A DNA stretch of 64,000 nucleotides, from contig NZ_JAINUY010000001.1 of the NCBI RefSeq assembly GCF_020026915.1, positions 682,001 to 746,000 of the forward strand, given 5' to 3'. Positions 8,330-18,654 of the stretch are shown piece after piece. Within the stretch, counting starts at the first letter, position 1. Each line of letters begins with the position of its first letter. Position numbers and translations under genes: made by a program. Below the pieces are notes generated by a model that did no database searches, was not told the DNA's origin, and saw nothing but the letters and a program-made list of their open reading frames with translations. Source of the stretch: Flavobacterium potami. Lineage in GTDB: Bacteria > Bacteroidota > Bacteroidia > Flavobacteriales > Flavobacteriaceae.

Positions 8330-8385
8330 AAATTCCAAATTTTCAAATCCAATTTGCTATCCTTGAATTTGAAAATTTGGAATTT
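8330..8385. terminator. Long hairpin terminator between convergent genes
   Basis: A perfect 19-bp stem (AATTCCAAATTTTCAAAT and its complement) with an 18-base loop lies between the RidA gene (plus) and the 7TM kinase gene (minus), whose stop codon is eight bases away. It can serve both. Confidence 0.75.
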
Positions 8386-8392
8386 ACCTTTT

Positions 8393-9793
8393 TTAAATAG
8401 TCTCTAATGGCAGAGTAAATTTGAAACTACTGCCTTCTCCAGGTTCGCTTTCTACCCAGATTTTACCGTTATGGATGTTGATAAATTCGCTGCAAAGCAA
8501 TAAGCCGAGTCCGCTTCCGGTTTCATTTTCTGTACCTTTTTGTATCACTTTTTCGTTAATTCGGAACAAGTTTTCTTTTATCGAGTCAGGAACTCCAATG
8601 CCGTTATCGGTAATAGAAATTTTGGCTAGTTTACCGGTTTTAAGGAGTTTGATTTTAATTTCGCCGTTTTTCTCTGTAAATTTAATTGCATTGCTCAATA
8701 AATTGCGTAAAACAGTACCAATCATGTTTTTATCGACGTCGGCTTCAATAAGATCGGTCGATTCAAAAATGAGCTTTATATCTTTATGTAATGCAGCATT
8801 TTTACTTAATTCCAGGTTTTCTTGGATTAGGTTGTTCAGTAAAACATTTTGTGGAGAAAAGGTAATCATCCCGGTTTGTATGCGCGACCATTCCAAAAGA
8901 TTTTCCAAAAGCTTGTAAATGTTTTTATTAGATTCGTGCTGCATTTCTGAAATCTCCCTGATTTCTTCGCGACTATAATCCTCGATATTCTCAAGAAAGA
9001 GTTCGGAAAGCGAAACAGATGATCCTAAAGGTCCTCTTAAATCATGCGATATGATGGAAAAAAACTGATTTTTATCGTCTAGAAGTTTCTGAATTTTAAG
9101 GTCTTGTTTTTCTTTTACCAATAGTAAAAATCCAACGATTCCGATAAGAGACAACAAAAACAAACAAATGCTGTATAAACTGTCCAAAGTACCGTAAGAA
9201 ATAATTTGATCTTGCGGATAAAGGTATCTGTAAATGGTCCGGATTAATATTAAAACCTCAAAACCGCCATAACACAGGACATAAAAAGTTTTAAAAAAGC
9301 TTTTTTTCTTTTCTGTAAAATAGCTGATTGTTGGTAGTAAATATATAGCAAAAACACCTACGCCGCCAATAACTACGCGCATATTCATTGATGCTTCAAA
9401 TATAGTTGCCACATTAAAAATTAAAATAGAAAGGATCGTAATTGCTATTTGAAACCTAAAATATTTTTTTGCTTTTGTTTTTATAAGAGCCAACATTGCA
9501 ACCGATTCGTAGCAGCAAGCGGTAAAAATCATAGAATTGGCAATATTGATGGAGGTGAAATCGTTGATGATACCTCGTAAAAGAGCTAATACCCACGCAA
9601 CTGTGAGTATTAATTTTCCTAAACCGTACAATTTTAATACTTTTTTGTTATCGCTAGTTGCGTAGGAAAAGGAATAACTAAAAATAAGTATACAAGTAAA
9701 AAAATTGCCCCAGAAGTATAGTAGAAAAATTGTTTTTGGATCTACAGGTAAAAGTTGAAACATTCTTGATTTGGGCTTTAATCTAATCTGCAA
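8393..9793 (-). CDS. Membrane sensor histidine kinase with seven predicted TM segments
   Basis: A 466-residue kinase. Seven hydrophobic segments span residues 20-228, with short loops and no periplasmic domain, so the sensor is the membrane bundle itself. The kinase core follows: H-box IISHDLRGPL with the phospho-accepting His250, N-box NLLSNAIKFT, G1 DNGIGV and G2 GSGLGL, all intact. No receiver or output domain is fused and no response regulator lies adjacent, so it is an orphan kinase. Two starts are possible, 9793 or the second Met at 9763; the second leaves all TM segments intact. It is transcribed divergently from the HTCS gene at 10020. Confidence 0.87.
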   Translation of the reverse strand: MQIRLKPKSRMFQLLPVDPKTIFLLYFWGNFFTCILIFSYSFSYATSDNKKVLKLYGLGKLILTVAWVLALLRGIINDFTSINIANSMIFTACCYESVAMLALIKTKAKKYFRFQIAITILSILIFNVATIFEASMNMRVVIGGVGVFAIYLLPTISYFTEKKKSFFKTFYVLCYGGFEVLILIRTIYRYLYPQDQIISYGTLDSLYSICLFLLSLIGIVGFLLLVKEKQDLKIQKLLDDKNQFFSIISHDLRGPLGSSVSLSELFLENIEDYSREEIREISEMQHESNKNIYKLLENLLEWSRIQTGMITFSPQNVLLNNLIQENLELSKNAALHKDIKLIFESTDLIEADVDKNMIGTVLRNLLSNAIKFTEKNGEIKIKLLKTGKLAKISITDNGIGVPDSIKENLFRINEKVIQKGTENETGSGLGLLLCSEFINIHNGKIWVESEPGEGSSFKFTLPLETI

Positions 9794-9952
9794 ATATACG
9801 AATTATACAAAGAAACTGCAGAAATACAGGTATTAACATAAGATTACCATCTCAATATGTTTGTTTGATTTATTTAGCAATTACTTAAACAAATTGATTT
9901 AAGGTATCATTTAATAGCTTTCTGCGCTGCTATGAGATTTTTCGCTGGTTTT

Positions 9953-9982
9953 TAACTTAACATATAGTTTATGTTTAAGTTA
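9953..9982. promoter_or_regulatory. Dyad upstream of the degenerate HTCS gene
   Basis: TAACTTAACATA and TATGTTTAAGTTA form an inverted repeat, with one unpaired base, centred 52 bp before the HTCS start. A near-consensus -7 element, TATACTTG (9994-10001), follows 12 bp later, so the dyad covers the -33 region and could be an operator. Confidence 0.4.
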
Positions 9983-10019
9983 CTTTCTGATTGTATACTT
10001 GCGAGTTAAATTTTAAGCA

Positions 10020-13000
10020 ATGATTAGGGCAATACAATTATTTTTTCTTTTTACACTGTGTGCATTTGGACAGCAGATTAAATTCGAAAATTTTACAACA
10101 AACCAAGGATTATCTAACAATTCGGTAGTAGATGTAGAAAGTGACAAAGATGGAGGTTTATGGATTGCCACTTGGGATGGTTTAAATTATTTTGATGGTT
10201 ATATTTTTAAGATTTTTAAAAATAATTTCAATAATTCGAAAACCATTTCCAGTAATTATATCACCAAATTGAAGAGGGATAAAAGTGGAAAAATCTGGAT
10301 CATGACCAAAGAGGGACACGTAAATTGTTATCTTGGTAATGAGGAATTTGAAGAATTTAAGTTTAAAACTACTCCCAAAAACCTGTACTTATCTCAGAAA
10401 GGAAATATTGTTGTCGAAACAGAAAAAGAGTATTATGAATATAAAAACAACTCTTTTGCAGAAACAACCCCAAACAATGTCAAAAAAACGGACTTTACTA
10501 GTTTAAAAAACATTCTACTTCGCAAGTATCCTAAGTTGATTATTAATGATGTTTTAAAAGATAAATCTGGAAATATTTGGTATGCGACCCGAGAAAATGG
10601 ATTGTATATTATTACAAACGAAAATAAGATAGAACATCTTACAGCAGATTTATATGCGCCTTATTCTTTTAAAAATAATGAAATAGAAACATTTCATCTG
10701 GATGATTTCGGAAATATTTGGTTAGGACAGAAAGATGGTGGTTTGAGTATGGCCTTTACAGGTTCGGAAAAGATAAACGCTATCGTACCGCATCCTATAA
10801 AAGAACCGTATCTTCCTGATGAAACAATTCGAGCTATTACCAAAGATAATAAAGGAAAAATCTGGCTAGGATATTATACCAGAGGACTTTATTGCTACAA
10901 CGATAAGAGTCACTTTTTTGAAAAATTTAAAATTGACAAAGCAAGTTCGCATCCTGATTGGGAACGTGTTAGAAGCTTGTTTACTTCAAGTGATGGAAAT
11001 ATCTGGGCAGGAACCTACAAAGGAATTGTAAGGATTTCGGGCAATACATGCACAACTTACGAAACTAGTGCCATGGACGGAGTTTCTATCAATAGGTGTT
11101 ATTCTATTATTGAAGATCAAAATAAACAATTGTGGATGGGATGCTGGGGCGGTCTGGCTAAGTTTAATTTGTTGACAGGGAAATTTGAGAAATTTAAGGG
11201 ACAGGAATTATTTAGTAAATATCACATTAGAAATGTTAAGAAAAACAATCAGAACCTTATTCTTTCTACCGAAAACAACGGTGTAATTGTATTTAACTTA
11301 ACGACAAATACTTTAAAAAAAATCACAACCAAAGAAGGAATTTTAGGAAATAGTATTTATTCTGTTTTTGTAGACAATGAATTTGATAATTACTGGATTG
11401 CTTCTTTAGGAGGTGTAACTGTTTATAATAAAAAATCAGGAGTCGTAAAAAATATAACAGAGGCAGAAGGATTGCCAAGTCATATGGTTTATGGACTTAT
11501 AGATACGGGAGATAAAGTCTGGATAAGCACTACAAAAGGAATTGCTGCTATTGATAAGAAAAAGTATACTGTTACTTCTTATAATCCGTATTATGGATGG
11601 CAGGCTCCCGAATTTTCTGAAGGAGCCTATTATCAGGATTCTAAAGGAAATTTATTTTTTGGAGGGGTAGAAGGAGTTAATTATTTTAATCCGGGGACTA
11701 TTTATACCAACAATTCAAAAGCGAAAATAAAATTGAAAATTGATGGTGTCGAAAATTCTTCGGCTTCGATAGAGAAAAGTTTCAGCAAAAATGGGATGGA
11801 AATTGAAGTATTGCCAATTCATTTTCCAGGAAATAAAAAAAACAATATTTATTATAAACTGGAAGGTAGAGATGAAAAATGGATGCCTTTACCTGCAAAC
11901 AATAAAATAGAATACAGGAATCTGTCTTCTGGAGATTACAGTTTTATAATTAAACAAGGCAAAGACGGAAAACCAGAACCAGTCTATTTTTCACTTCACA
12001 TTGGTAAAGCATTTTACGAATCGATTTGGTTTTATATGCTTCTATCCGGTGTTATTCTTCTGATTTGTATTGTCGTAGTTTATGTTAAAAATAAAGCAGC
12101 TCAGGCGCAACAAAAATACTTGGAAGAACTTGTTGCAGCAAGAACTGCGGTTATCGAGAACCAGAAAAAAGAAATGGAAGAAGTGAACGCAGAACTGGAT
12201 GAAAAGAATACTAAAATTCTGGAACAAAAAGAAAAACTGCTTATTCTTCATAGTAACTTGAAAAAGGAAAATTTTGAAATAGAAAAATTTAAAACTTTCA
12301 TGCTGGCAGAATTTCAGGAACCCATTTCTAAAATTATTAAAATTTCGAGCGCCTTTAAAAAAGATACCGAAACGCATCGCGATTTAATAATGCAGTCAGG
12401 AAAATTGGTGAAACTTATTTCCGAATGGAATTATTTGGAACATGTAAAAGATTTGGGCCCTGTAAAGAAATCGGTTGCAAGCCTTTTTCCTGTTTTTAAG
12501 AATAATGTGGAAAAACTGAAAAAAGACTTACAGCTAAATGAAGTCAATTTTAATTGTGAAATTGATAATACAGATTGTTTTGCGACTGTCGATGTGTTGC
12601 GATTAAAATTGGCAATGCAGTACTTTTTTAATGATTTAAGTAAATATTCAGATAAAGACAGCACTGTAAATATTGCGATTACTTATGCGTTTGATGGTAT
12701 TGAAATTAAAGCCACTTCGGATAGTGTTATTTTAAAAGAAAACTGGTACAACATCTCGCATTATAGTCCTTATTTTAAAGCGTTGCAGGTTTTGCTACAA
12801 GATTTAGAAGGAGAGCTGATTTCGTTTTCGCAAGAAGATTTTGCGTTGACATTACGAATTCCGATAGAAGTTGTTGATCCCGAGATTAATTTTAAGGAAA
12901 CCATTTCGTGGAAAAACTTTAATTACCCTGATCAATTTTCGGCTGATAAAAAATGTCTTTTGGTTTTTGGAGATGCCTATAACAATCCAGCGGCCAGTCA

Positions 13001-13718
13001 GGTTTTGGAAAGCGAGAATTTTAACCTGATTTTTGAAAATTCTGTTTTCAATCTGAATTCGGTAATGAAACAAATTGATATTTCGGCTTTAGTCTTATAT
13101 CAGACAGAGTTTTCAAAAAAGCTAATTGACTTTTTAAAACTGAATAAGGAAAATTCGAATATCAAAATACCGATGATTTATATTTCGGAAGATATCAACT
13201 ACGAATTGAATGAACAATTATTAGAAATTGGTATCCAAACTCATATTCAGCTTCCTGCCAGCGCATCATTCGTCAGAAAAAAAATTGACAGTTTGATTAA
13301 TCAGAATATAGAACCTTTGAGAGAACATAAAATTCAAGAAAAGATATTTGAGATTCTGACCGAAAATAACGAGCATGTAACGGCCAATGACAGGCTTTTA
13401 AGAAAGGCTTTGGAAATTATTAAACAACAATTGCACAACCCGTCTTTTAACGTAGAAATGTTAGGAGAAGAATTGGGTATTTCTAGAGTAAAATGTTATC
13501 GTGTATTTAAAGAAACATTAAACCAATCGCCATCAGATATATTAATGTCGCTTCGATTGCAAAAGGCAGAAGTTCTCTTAAAAACAAAAAGATTAAACAT
13601 CTCAGAAATAAGTTTTGAATGCGGTTATAATGATCCAAAATACTTTGGACGCTCGTTTAAAAAGTATTTTGGGAAAACTCCTAAAGAATTCAAAGAGTTT
13701 AAAGAGTACTCGGTTTAG
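10020..13718 (+). CDS. Hybrid two-component regulator (HTCS) with degenerate kinase and receiver domains
   Basis: A 1232-residue one-chain regulator. Order: signal peptide (cleaved near CAFGQ), a periplasmic two-bladed-propeller sensor made of about ten Reg_prop repeats (residues ~25-560; recurring GxIWxGT/GGLxxF pattern), a Y_Y_Y domain (~590-660), one TM helix (~668-690), a coiled coil, a DHp-like helix, ATPase-like and receiver-like regions, and an AraC-type HTH domain (~1125-1232). The DHp motif reads MLAEFQEPIS, with Ala763 where the phospho-accepting His should be. The ATPase region has no recognisable N, G1 or G2 box, and the receiver region has neither the phosphorylatable Asp nor the switch Lys. 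The frame is uninterrupted and the HTH domain is well kept, so this looks like a functional signalling protein that does not use phosphotransfer. It probably controls the SusC/SusD and phosphatase genes that follow. Confidence 0.9.
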   Translation: MIRAIQLFFLFTLCAFGQQIKFENFTTNQGLSNNSVVDVESDKDGGLWIATWDGLNYFDGYIFKIFKNNFNNSKTISSNYITKLKRDKSGKIWIMTKEGHVNCYLGNEEFEEFKFKTTPKNLYLSQKGNIVVETEKEYYEYKNNSFAETTPNNVKKTDFTSLKNILLRKYPKLIINDVLKDKSGNIWYATRENGLYIITNENKIEHLTADLYAPYSFKNNEIETFHLDDFGNIWLGQKDGGLSMAFTGSEKINAIVPHPIKEPYLPDETIRAITKDNKGKIWLGYYTRGLYCYNDKSHFFEKFKIDKASSHPDWERVRSLFTSSDGNIWAGTYKGIVRISGNTCTTYETSAMDGVSINRCYSIIEDQNKQLWMGCWGGLAKFNLLTGKFEKFKGQELFSKYHIRNVKKNNQNLILSTENNGVIVFNLTTNTLKKITTKEGILGNSIYSVFVDNEFDNYWIASLGGVTVYNKKSGVVKNITEAEGLPSHMVYGLIDTGDKVWISTTKGIAAIDKKKYTVTSYNPYYGWQAPEFSEGAYYQDSKGNLFFGGVEGVNYFNPGTIYTNNSKAKIKLKIDGVENSSASIEKSFSKNGMEIEVLPIHFPGNKKNNIYYKLEGRDEKWMPLPANNKIEYRNLSSGDYSFIIKQGKDGKPEPVYFSLHIGKAFYESIWFYMLLSGVILLICIVVVYVKNKAAQAQQKYLEELVAARTAVIENQKKEMEEVNAELDEKNTKILEQKEKLLILHSNLKKENFEIEKFKTFMLAEFQEPISKIIKISSAFKKDTETHRDLIMQSGKLVKLISEWNYLEHVKDLGPVKKSVASLFPVFKNNVEKLKKDLQLNEVNFNCEIDNTDCFATVDVLRLKLAMQYFFNDLSKYSDKDSTVNIAITYAFDGIEIKATSDSVILKENWYNISHYSPYFKALQVLLQDLEGELISFSQEDFALTLRIPIEVVDPEINFKETISWKNFNYPDQFSADKKCLLVFGDAYNNPAASQVLESENFNLIFENSVFNLNSVMKQIDISALVLYQTEFSKKLIDFLKLNKENSNIKIPMIYISEDINYELNEQLLEIGIQTHIQLPASASFVRKKIDSLINQNIEPLREHKIQEKIFEILTENNEHVTANDRLLRKALEIIKQQLHNPSFNVEMLGEELGISRVKCYRVFKETLNQSPSDILMSLRLQKAEVLLKTKRLNISEISFECGYNDPKYFGRSFKKYFGKTPKEFKEFKEYSV

Positions 13719-13863
13719 AATTTTTGTTAGCCCTGCATTTATAGAAAGTTAGGGCAATGTTAATGTGCAATTTTCACCTTTTTTGTTGTTAATACTATCC
13801 TAAATTGAATTAAAAGTCCTCTTTTGAAAAACAAAAATCCTCCCTTTGGAGGTTTCGTTAAAA

Positions 13864-13871
13864 TACTTTTG
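13864..13871 (+). promoter_or_regulatory. Putative promoter of the first susC
   Basis: TACTTTTG matches TAnnTTTG, 23 bp before the susC start. A TTG (13846-13848), part of the small palindrome CCTCCCTTTGGAGG (13840-13853), lies 15 bp upstream of it, slightly closer than the usual spacing. The palindrome may be an operator. Confidence 0.5.
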
Positions 13872-13894
13872 GCAAAACAAAAAACGTATTTTAA

Positions 13895-16864
13895 ATGAAA
13901 AAAATTTATGCATTATTAATTCTTGCTTTAGGATGTATGTCTTATTCCTATGCGCAGGTATCAGTATCAGGAGTTGTAGTTTCTGACGCAGAAAAAATAC
14001 CCGTACCAGGGGTTTCTGTTTATGTGAAAGGAGAGCCTAAAGCAGGTGTTACTACAGATTTTGATGGAAATTTTGTAATTAAGGCAAAGATTAATCAAGG
14101 TGTTTTGGTTTTTTCTTATGTTGGATTTCAAACTAAAGAAGTCCCTTTTACTGGAAATCAGAAATTAAATGTTTCTCTTGCAGAAGAGGTTAGTTCTTTG
14201 AATGAAGTAGTAGTGGTAGGTTACGGTTCGCAAAAAAGATCGGATGTAACAGGAGCTATTGGTTCTGTAAAAAGCGAAAATTTCAATAAAGGAGTTGTGG
14301 CCAATGCAGGACAATTGATTCAGGGAAAAGTTGCGGGTGTAAATGTTGTTGCAGCAAGTGGTGAACCAGGAGCTAATCAGGACATCATTATTCGTGGAGC
14401 AGGAAGTTTGCGTTCAGGAACAACACCACTTTATGTAGTTGACGGATTTGCATTGGACAATTCAGGAACAGGTGTGGCTTCTAACCCAATGAACTTTATC
14501 AATCCACAAGATATAGAAAGTATTGAAGTGCTTAAAGATGCCTCTGCATCTGCAATTTATGGTTCTAGAGCGGCTAATGGAGTAATTGTAATTACGACTA
14601 AAAAAGGAGCAAAAGGACAAACTAAAATCAATCTTTCGATGACTACTGGTATGTCTACATTAGCTAATAAAGTAGATGTTTTCAGTGCAGATGAATTTAG
14701 AAGAGGAGTTGCTGCTGTAAATGGAACTTTAATTGACGGTGGAGCAAATACGGACTGGCAAGACGAATTAACTAGAACTGGAGTTTCTCAAAATCTTAAT
14801 TTATCTATGAGCGGAGGAACAGATAAATCTACTTACTCTGCATCATTAGGTGTTGATGATCAACAAGGTGTTTTAAAAAACAGTGATTTGAAACGTTATA
14901 CAGGACGTTTAAACTTAAATCAAAAAGCACTTAATGATAAATTTAATGTTGCTTTTAATTTGACAGCAACAAAACTTGAAAATTCAAGACCAGATGCAAG
15001 AGCTTTAGTTCAGAATATGTTGACAATGAACCCAACTGATGCGGTTTATGTTAACGGGCAACCAAATCTTAATTTAAGTAACGATATTTTAAATCCGCTG
15101 ATCAGTCAGAGTTTATATTCTGATGAAACAACCAACAATCGTATTTTGGCAAATATTTCACCATCATACGAGTTTGTAAAAGGATTAACTTATAAATTCA
15201 ATCTAGGAGTTGATTACTCGATGTCTGAAAGAGATATTCAGGTTTTACCTTACTCGTCGGCAACTAATACAACTTTAGGAACTTTAAATAATATTTCTAC
15301 TTCGAACAATAACATTTTATACGAAAATACATTAACGTATAATTTGAATGCGGGAGCTCATAGTTTTACGGTTTTGGCAGGTCAGTCTTATCAAAAAATT
15401 CAGGTAAATCAAAAGAACTATAATTTTAGAGGTTTCCCTGATAATGGTGTAGAACCAAAAAATCAGATTGGAGCTGCTAGTGAGCTTTTAAGTAAATCTT
15501 CTTCTGCGGTAGAAAATGAACTTCAATCTTTCTTTGGAAGATTAAATTATGGATATGATAATAAATATCTTCTTACGGCTACGATGCGTGCCGATGGTTC
15601 TTCTAAATTTGGTGAAAACAACAGATACGGATATTTTCCATCTGTGGCTTTAGGATGGAACATTACAAAAGAAGATTTCTTGAATGACTCTGAAACAATC
15701 AATAATCTTAAATTAAGAGCAAGTTGGGGACAAACTGGTTCTCAAGAAATTCCTTCTAAAATTACAAAAGCAAGTTATACAGAAAGTAATTCAGGAAACA
15801 ATACCTATCCTTTAGATCCATCTGCTGTAGATTTAGGAAGTTATCCATATGGAACAATCTTTACACGTTTGGCTAGTCCAGATATTCAGTGGGAGGTTTC
15901 TACACAGACAAACGTAGGTCTTGATTTTAGTTTGTTTAATAATAGATTATCAGGAACTGTTGATTATTTTAATAAAGTTTCAAGCAAACTATTACTTCAA
16001 ATTGCACCAACAGATCCTATTCAGCCTGTACCAATGTATTATACCAATATTCCTAATATGGAAATTAAGAACAACGGTATTGAGGTTGCTTTAGATTACA
16101 GCAGTGATAAAAGTCGTGACTTCTCTTATAGCATTGGAGGAAACGTATCTTTTACAAAAAACAGAGTTGAAAATTCGGCTTATAAAATATTGACAACAGG
16201 AGGTGCACAAGGAGGTGGACAATCTGGAGCAACTATTAATGGAATTATTAACAATCAGCCAATTGGATCGTTTTATATGCTTGACTTTGTAGGTATTGGT
16301 GCTGACGGATTAAATCAATTTGCTGATACAAATGGAGATGGTCAGATTCTAGACGACGACCGTATCGTTGCAGGTAGCGCTTTACCAGATTACATCTATG
16401 CTTTCTACTTGAATTTGAGATATAAGAATTTTGATTTTGGAGCTAATTTTAATGGTGTAGGAGGTAATAAAATTTACAACCACGTAGCCATGACTTCATT
16501 CAACAGAGGAAGTTTAGCGAATTCTTTCAATACAACAGATAGAGCTACTCAATATTTAAATGAAGCTTCTACAAACTCTAATACAGTTTCTACAAGATAT
16601 TTAGAAGATGGAAGTTTCTTAAGATTAAACAATGCTACTCTAGGATACAATTTAAGCCCAAAATTAATCGGACTTAGTGATGTAATGGATAATATCCGTC
16701 TTTCAGTAACAGGGCAAAATTTATTTGTAATCACAAAATATAGTGGTTATGATCCTGAAATTAACACAGGAAGTTCTCTTGGAGAAATTCAGTCTTTTGG
16801 AATTGATTACTTCAGTTACCCAAGAAGTAGAACAATTGTATTTGGTCTAAATGTAGCATTTTAA
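13895..16864 (+). CDS. SusC/RagA-family TonB-dependent outer membrane transporter
   Basis: A 989-residue outer-membrane importer. It has a signal peptide (ends SYAQ), a carboxypeptidase-regulatory-like domain (~22-95; VSVSGVVVSDAEKIPVPGVSVYVKG region), a TonB-box-like EVVVVGYG, the plug with the SusC signature IRGAGSLRSGTTPLYVVDG and SIEVLKDASASAIYGSRAA, then a 22-strand barrel ending in FGLNVAF. SusC proteins import oligomeric substrates using TonB energy together with a SusD lid. It is the first gene of a pair with susD 16 bp downstream. The neighbours are phosphatases rather than glycosidases, so I infer a phosphorylated substrate. Confidence 0.93.
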   Translation: MKKIYALLILALGCMSYSYAQVSVSGVVVSDAEKIPVPGVSVYVKGEPKAGVTTDFDGNFVIKAKINQGVLVFSYVGFQTKEVPFTGNQKLNVSLAEEVSSLNEVVVVGYGSQKRSDVTGAIGSVKSENFNKGVVANAGQLIQGKVAGVNVVAASGEPGANQDIIIRGAGSLRSGTTPLYVVDGFALDNSGTGVASNPMNFINPQDIESIEVLKDASASAIYGSRAANGVIVITTKKGAKGQTKINLSMTTGMSTLANKVDVFSADEFRRGVAAVNGTLIDGGANTDWQDELTRTGVSQNLNLSMSGGTDKSTYSASLGVDDQQGVLKNSDLKRYTGRLNLNQKALNDKFNVAFNLTATKLENSRPDARALVQNMLTMNPTDAVYVNGQPNLNLSNDILNPLISQSLYSDETTNNRILANISPSYEFVKGLTYKFNLGVDYSMSERDIQVLPYSSATNTTLGTLNNISTSNNNILYENTLTYNLNAGAHSFTVLAGQSYQKIQVNQKNYNFRGFPDNGVEPKNQIGAASELLSKSSSAVENELQSFFGRLNYGYDNKYLLTATMRADGSSKFGENNRYGYFPSVALGWNITKEDFLNDSETINNLKLRASWGQTGSQEIPSKITKASYTESNSGNNTYPLDPSAVDLGSYPYGTIFTRLASPDIQWEVSTQTNVGLDFSLFNNRLSGTVDYFNKVSSKLLLQIAPTDPIQPVPMYYTNIPNMEIKNNGIEVALDYSSDKSRDFSYSIGGNVSFTKNRVENSAYKILTTGGAQGGGQSGATINGIINNQPIGSFYMLDFVGIGADGLNQFADTNGDGQILDDDRIVAGSALPDYIYAFYLNLRYKNFDFGANFNGVGGNKIYNHVAMTSFNRGSLANSFNTTDRATQYLNEASTNSNTVSTRYLEDGSFLRLNNATLGYNLSPKLIGLSDVMDNIRLSVTGQNLFVITKYSGYDPEINTGSSLGEIQSFGIDYFSYPRSRTIVFGLNVAF

Positions 16865-16880
16865 AAAAAAATAATATAAC

Positions 16881-18623
16881 ATGAAAAATAAAATAATAGT
16901 AGGAGCGCTGGCATTCGGTTTATTATTTACCTGGAGCTGTACCAGTTTGGAAGAAAATGTATTGGATGAATCTTTAAACGGAATCGGGCAAGCAGAGGCG
17001 GTTGCCGGAGCAATTGCTCCAGCGTATGGTCAATTAAAATCAACATGGATTCATACTAACAACTTTGGTCTGCAATTAATTGCAAGTGACGAAGGAATTT
17101 TGCCTTACAGAGGAGGAACAGACTGGTATGATGGAGGTAAATATTTAGCAGTTCACGCTCATACAACAACTCCAACAAATGATTTGGTTACGAGTACTTG
17201 GAATGAAGTTACCATAAACCTTTCTAGAACATTAACAGCAATTGAAGTATTGACTCCACTTGCTAAAGATGGAAATGCAGAGGCACAAGGTGCACTTTAT
17301 GAAATGAAAGCCCTAAGAGCTTATTTGCATATGATGACCTTGGATAACTGGGGAATTGTATTTAAAAAAGAATCATCTACCATAAACTCAGAGATAATTC
17401 GCGGAGAAGAAGCTGTTTCTTATATCGAAAGTGAATTATTATCTGTTGCAGATGTTATCAATAAAGATAAAGGTCCAGGTAGAATGACGCAAGCTGCGGT
17501 TTGGGGACTTCTTTCAAGATTGTACCTGAACGCTGCCGTTTATCGTGATCCATACGGAACACCTTCATTTGCTCCGGCAGATATGGATAAAGTGATCAAG
17601 TACACAGATAACATTATCAATTCAGGAAAATTCAGTTTGTCTCCTGAATATTTTGACTTATTTGATGATAATAATAATTCAAATAAAGAAGTAATATTCG
17701 CATTAGATCAGCGTGGAGTTTTAAAAGAAGAGCACAATCGTTGGGCTTATTGGTCAATTCCTGGTTCAATGTTTCCAAGACCTGAAAAAATTGATGCTGA
17801 CGGAACTGACGGACCAGCAATTACATCAGATTTCTACCAAACTTGGATTGATGCTTACGGTTCTGTAGATCCTGCTGAAGCTGACTCTAGATTTTATAAA
17901 AACAATGCAAAAGTACCTGCAAACTTAAAAGACCTTACTGGATTTACTCCGTTAAACGATGAGAATCATTACTACTGTGTTAAAGCAGAAGAATTTGAAA
18001 TCGACAGAGGAATCATGAGAGGAATTCCATGGGCTGCTAGAAAAGATAATAACGGTGCTTTTTACAAATGCGATACCGGATATAGAATTTATCCTGTAAA
18101 ACAAATTAAAGGAAATGGTCCTGATAAAAATGTTGGTTATGTTAACCTAACTCTTAAAGTTGATTTTACAAAAGAAGGAAGTATGCACTATTCTGGTTAC
18201 AGAGTTTCTAAATATCAATTTAGCCATACTTCTCCAGACGGAAACAACTTCAGTAGTGTAGATATGGTTTTACTTAGATATGCTGAAATTTATATGATGC
18301 GTGCTGAAGCAAAATTAAGAAAAGGTGATAATGGCGGTGCTTTAGCAGATATGAATACAGTAAGAACTTCAAGAACAGCTCGTGCTCCAATTCCAGCTGC
18401 ACTTCCAGCAATCGATTTAAATATTTTATACAGAGAGTATGGTTTTGAATTTTATTGGGAAGGTTTAAGAAGAAATACTCAAATTCGTTTCAGCCATTTT
18501 GAAGATAAATGGACAGAAAAAGCTGATACTGATGTAAACAAAAGGTTGTTCCCAATTCCACAAAAGGCAATTGATGGAGCTTCTAATACACCAGGATATT
18601 TAGTTCAGAATAAAGGATATTAA
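16881..18623 (+). CDS. SusD/RagB-family substrate-binding lipoprotein
   Basis: A 580-residue surface lipoprotein: lipobox TWSC with Cys20, then the SusD helical fold (TPR-like helices with the KALRAYLHMMTLDNWG block) and the RagB/SusD C-terminal region (DMVLLRYAEIYMMRAEAKLRKG, EYGFEFYWEGLRR, LFPIPQKAID). It would cap the SusC barrel encoded 16 bp upstream and bind the imported ligand. It shares the operon promoter of susC and is followed by a terminator, so the fusion enzyme behind it probably has its own promoter or relies on readthrough. Confidence 0.93.
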   Translation: MKNKIIVGALAFGLLFTWSCTSLEENVLDESLNGIGQAEAVAGAIAPAYGQLKSTWIHTNNFGLQLIASDEGILPYRGGTDWYDGGKYLAVHAHTTTPTNDLVTSTWNEVTINLSRTLTAIEVLTPLAKDGNAEAQGALYEMKALRAYLHMMTLDNWGIVFKKESSTINSEIIRGEEAVSYIESELLSVADVINKDKGPGRMTQAAVWGLLSRLYLNAAVYRDPYGTPSFAPADMDKVIKYTDNIINSGKFSLSPEYFDLFDDNNNSNKEVIFALDQRGVLKEEHNRWAYWSIPGSMFPRPEKIDADGTDGPAITSDFYQTWIDAYGSVDPAEADSRFYKNNAKVPANLKDLTGFTPLNDENHYYCVKAEEFEIDRGIMRGIPWAARKDNNGAFYKCDTGYRIYPVKQIKGNGPDKNVGYVNLTLKVDFTKEGSMHYSGYRVSKYQFSHTSPDGNNFSSVDMVLLRYAEIYMMRAEAKLRKGDNGGALADMNTVRTSRTARAPIPAALPAIDLNILYREYGFEFYWEGLRRNTQIRFSHFEDKWTEKADTDVNKRLFPIPQKAIDGASNTPGYLVQNKGY

Positions 18624-18654
18624 TTAAGTAAGTTGTTTTTATTGTGTTAGTTTA

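Noticed and set aside
10020..13718. HTCS gene as a decayed pseudogene
   Set aside because: The frame is open over 1232 codons, and the sensor repeats, TM helix and AraC domain are well formed; only the phosphorelay residues are lost.
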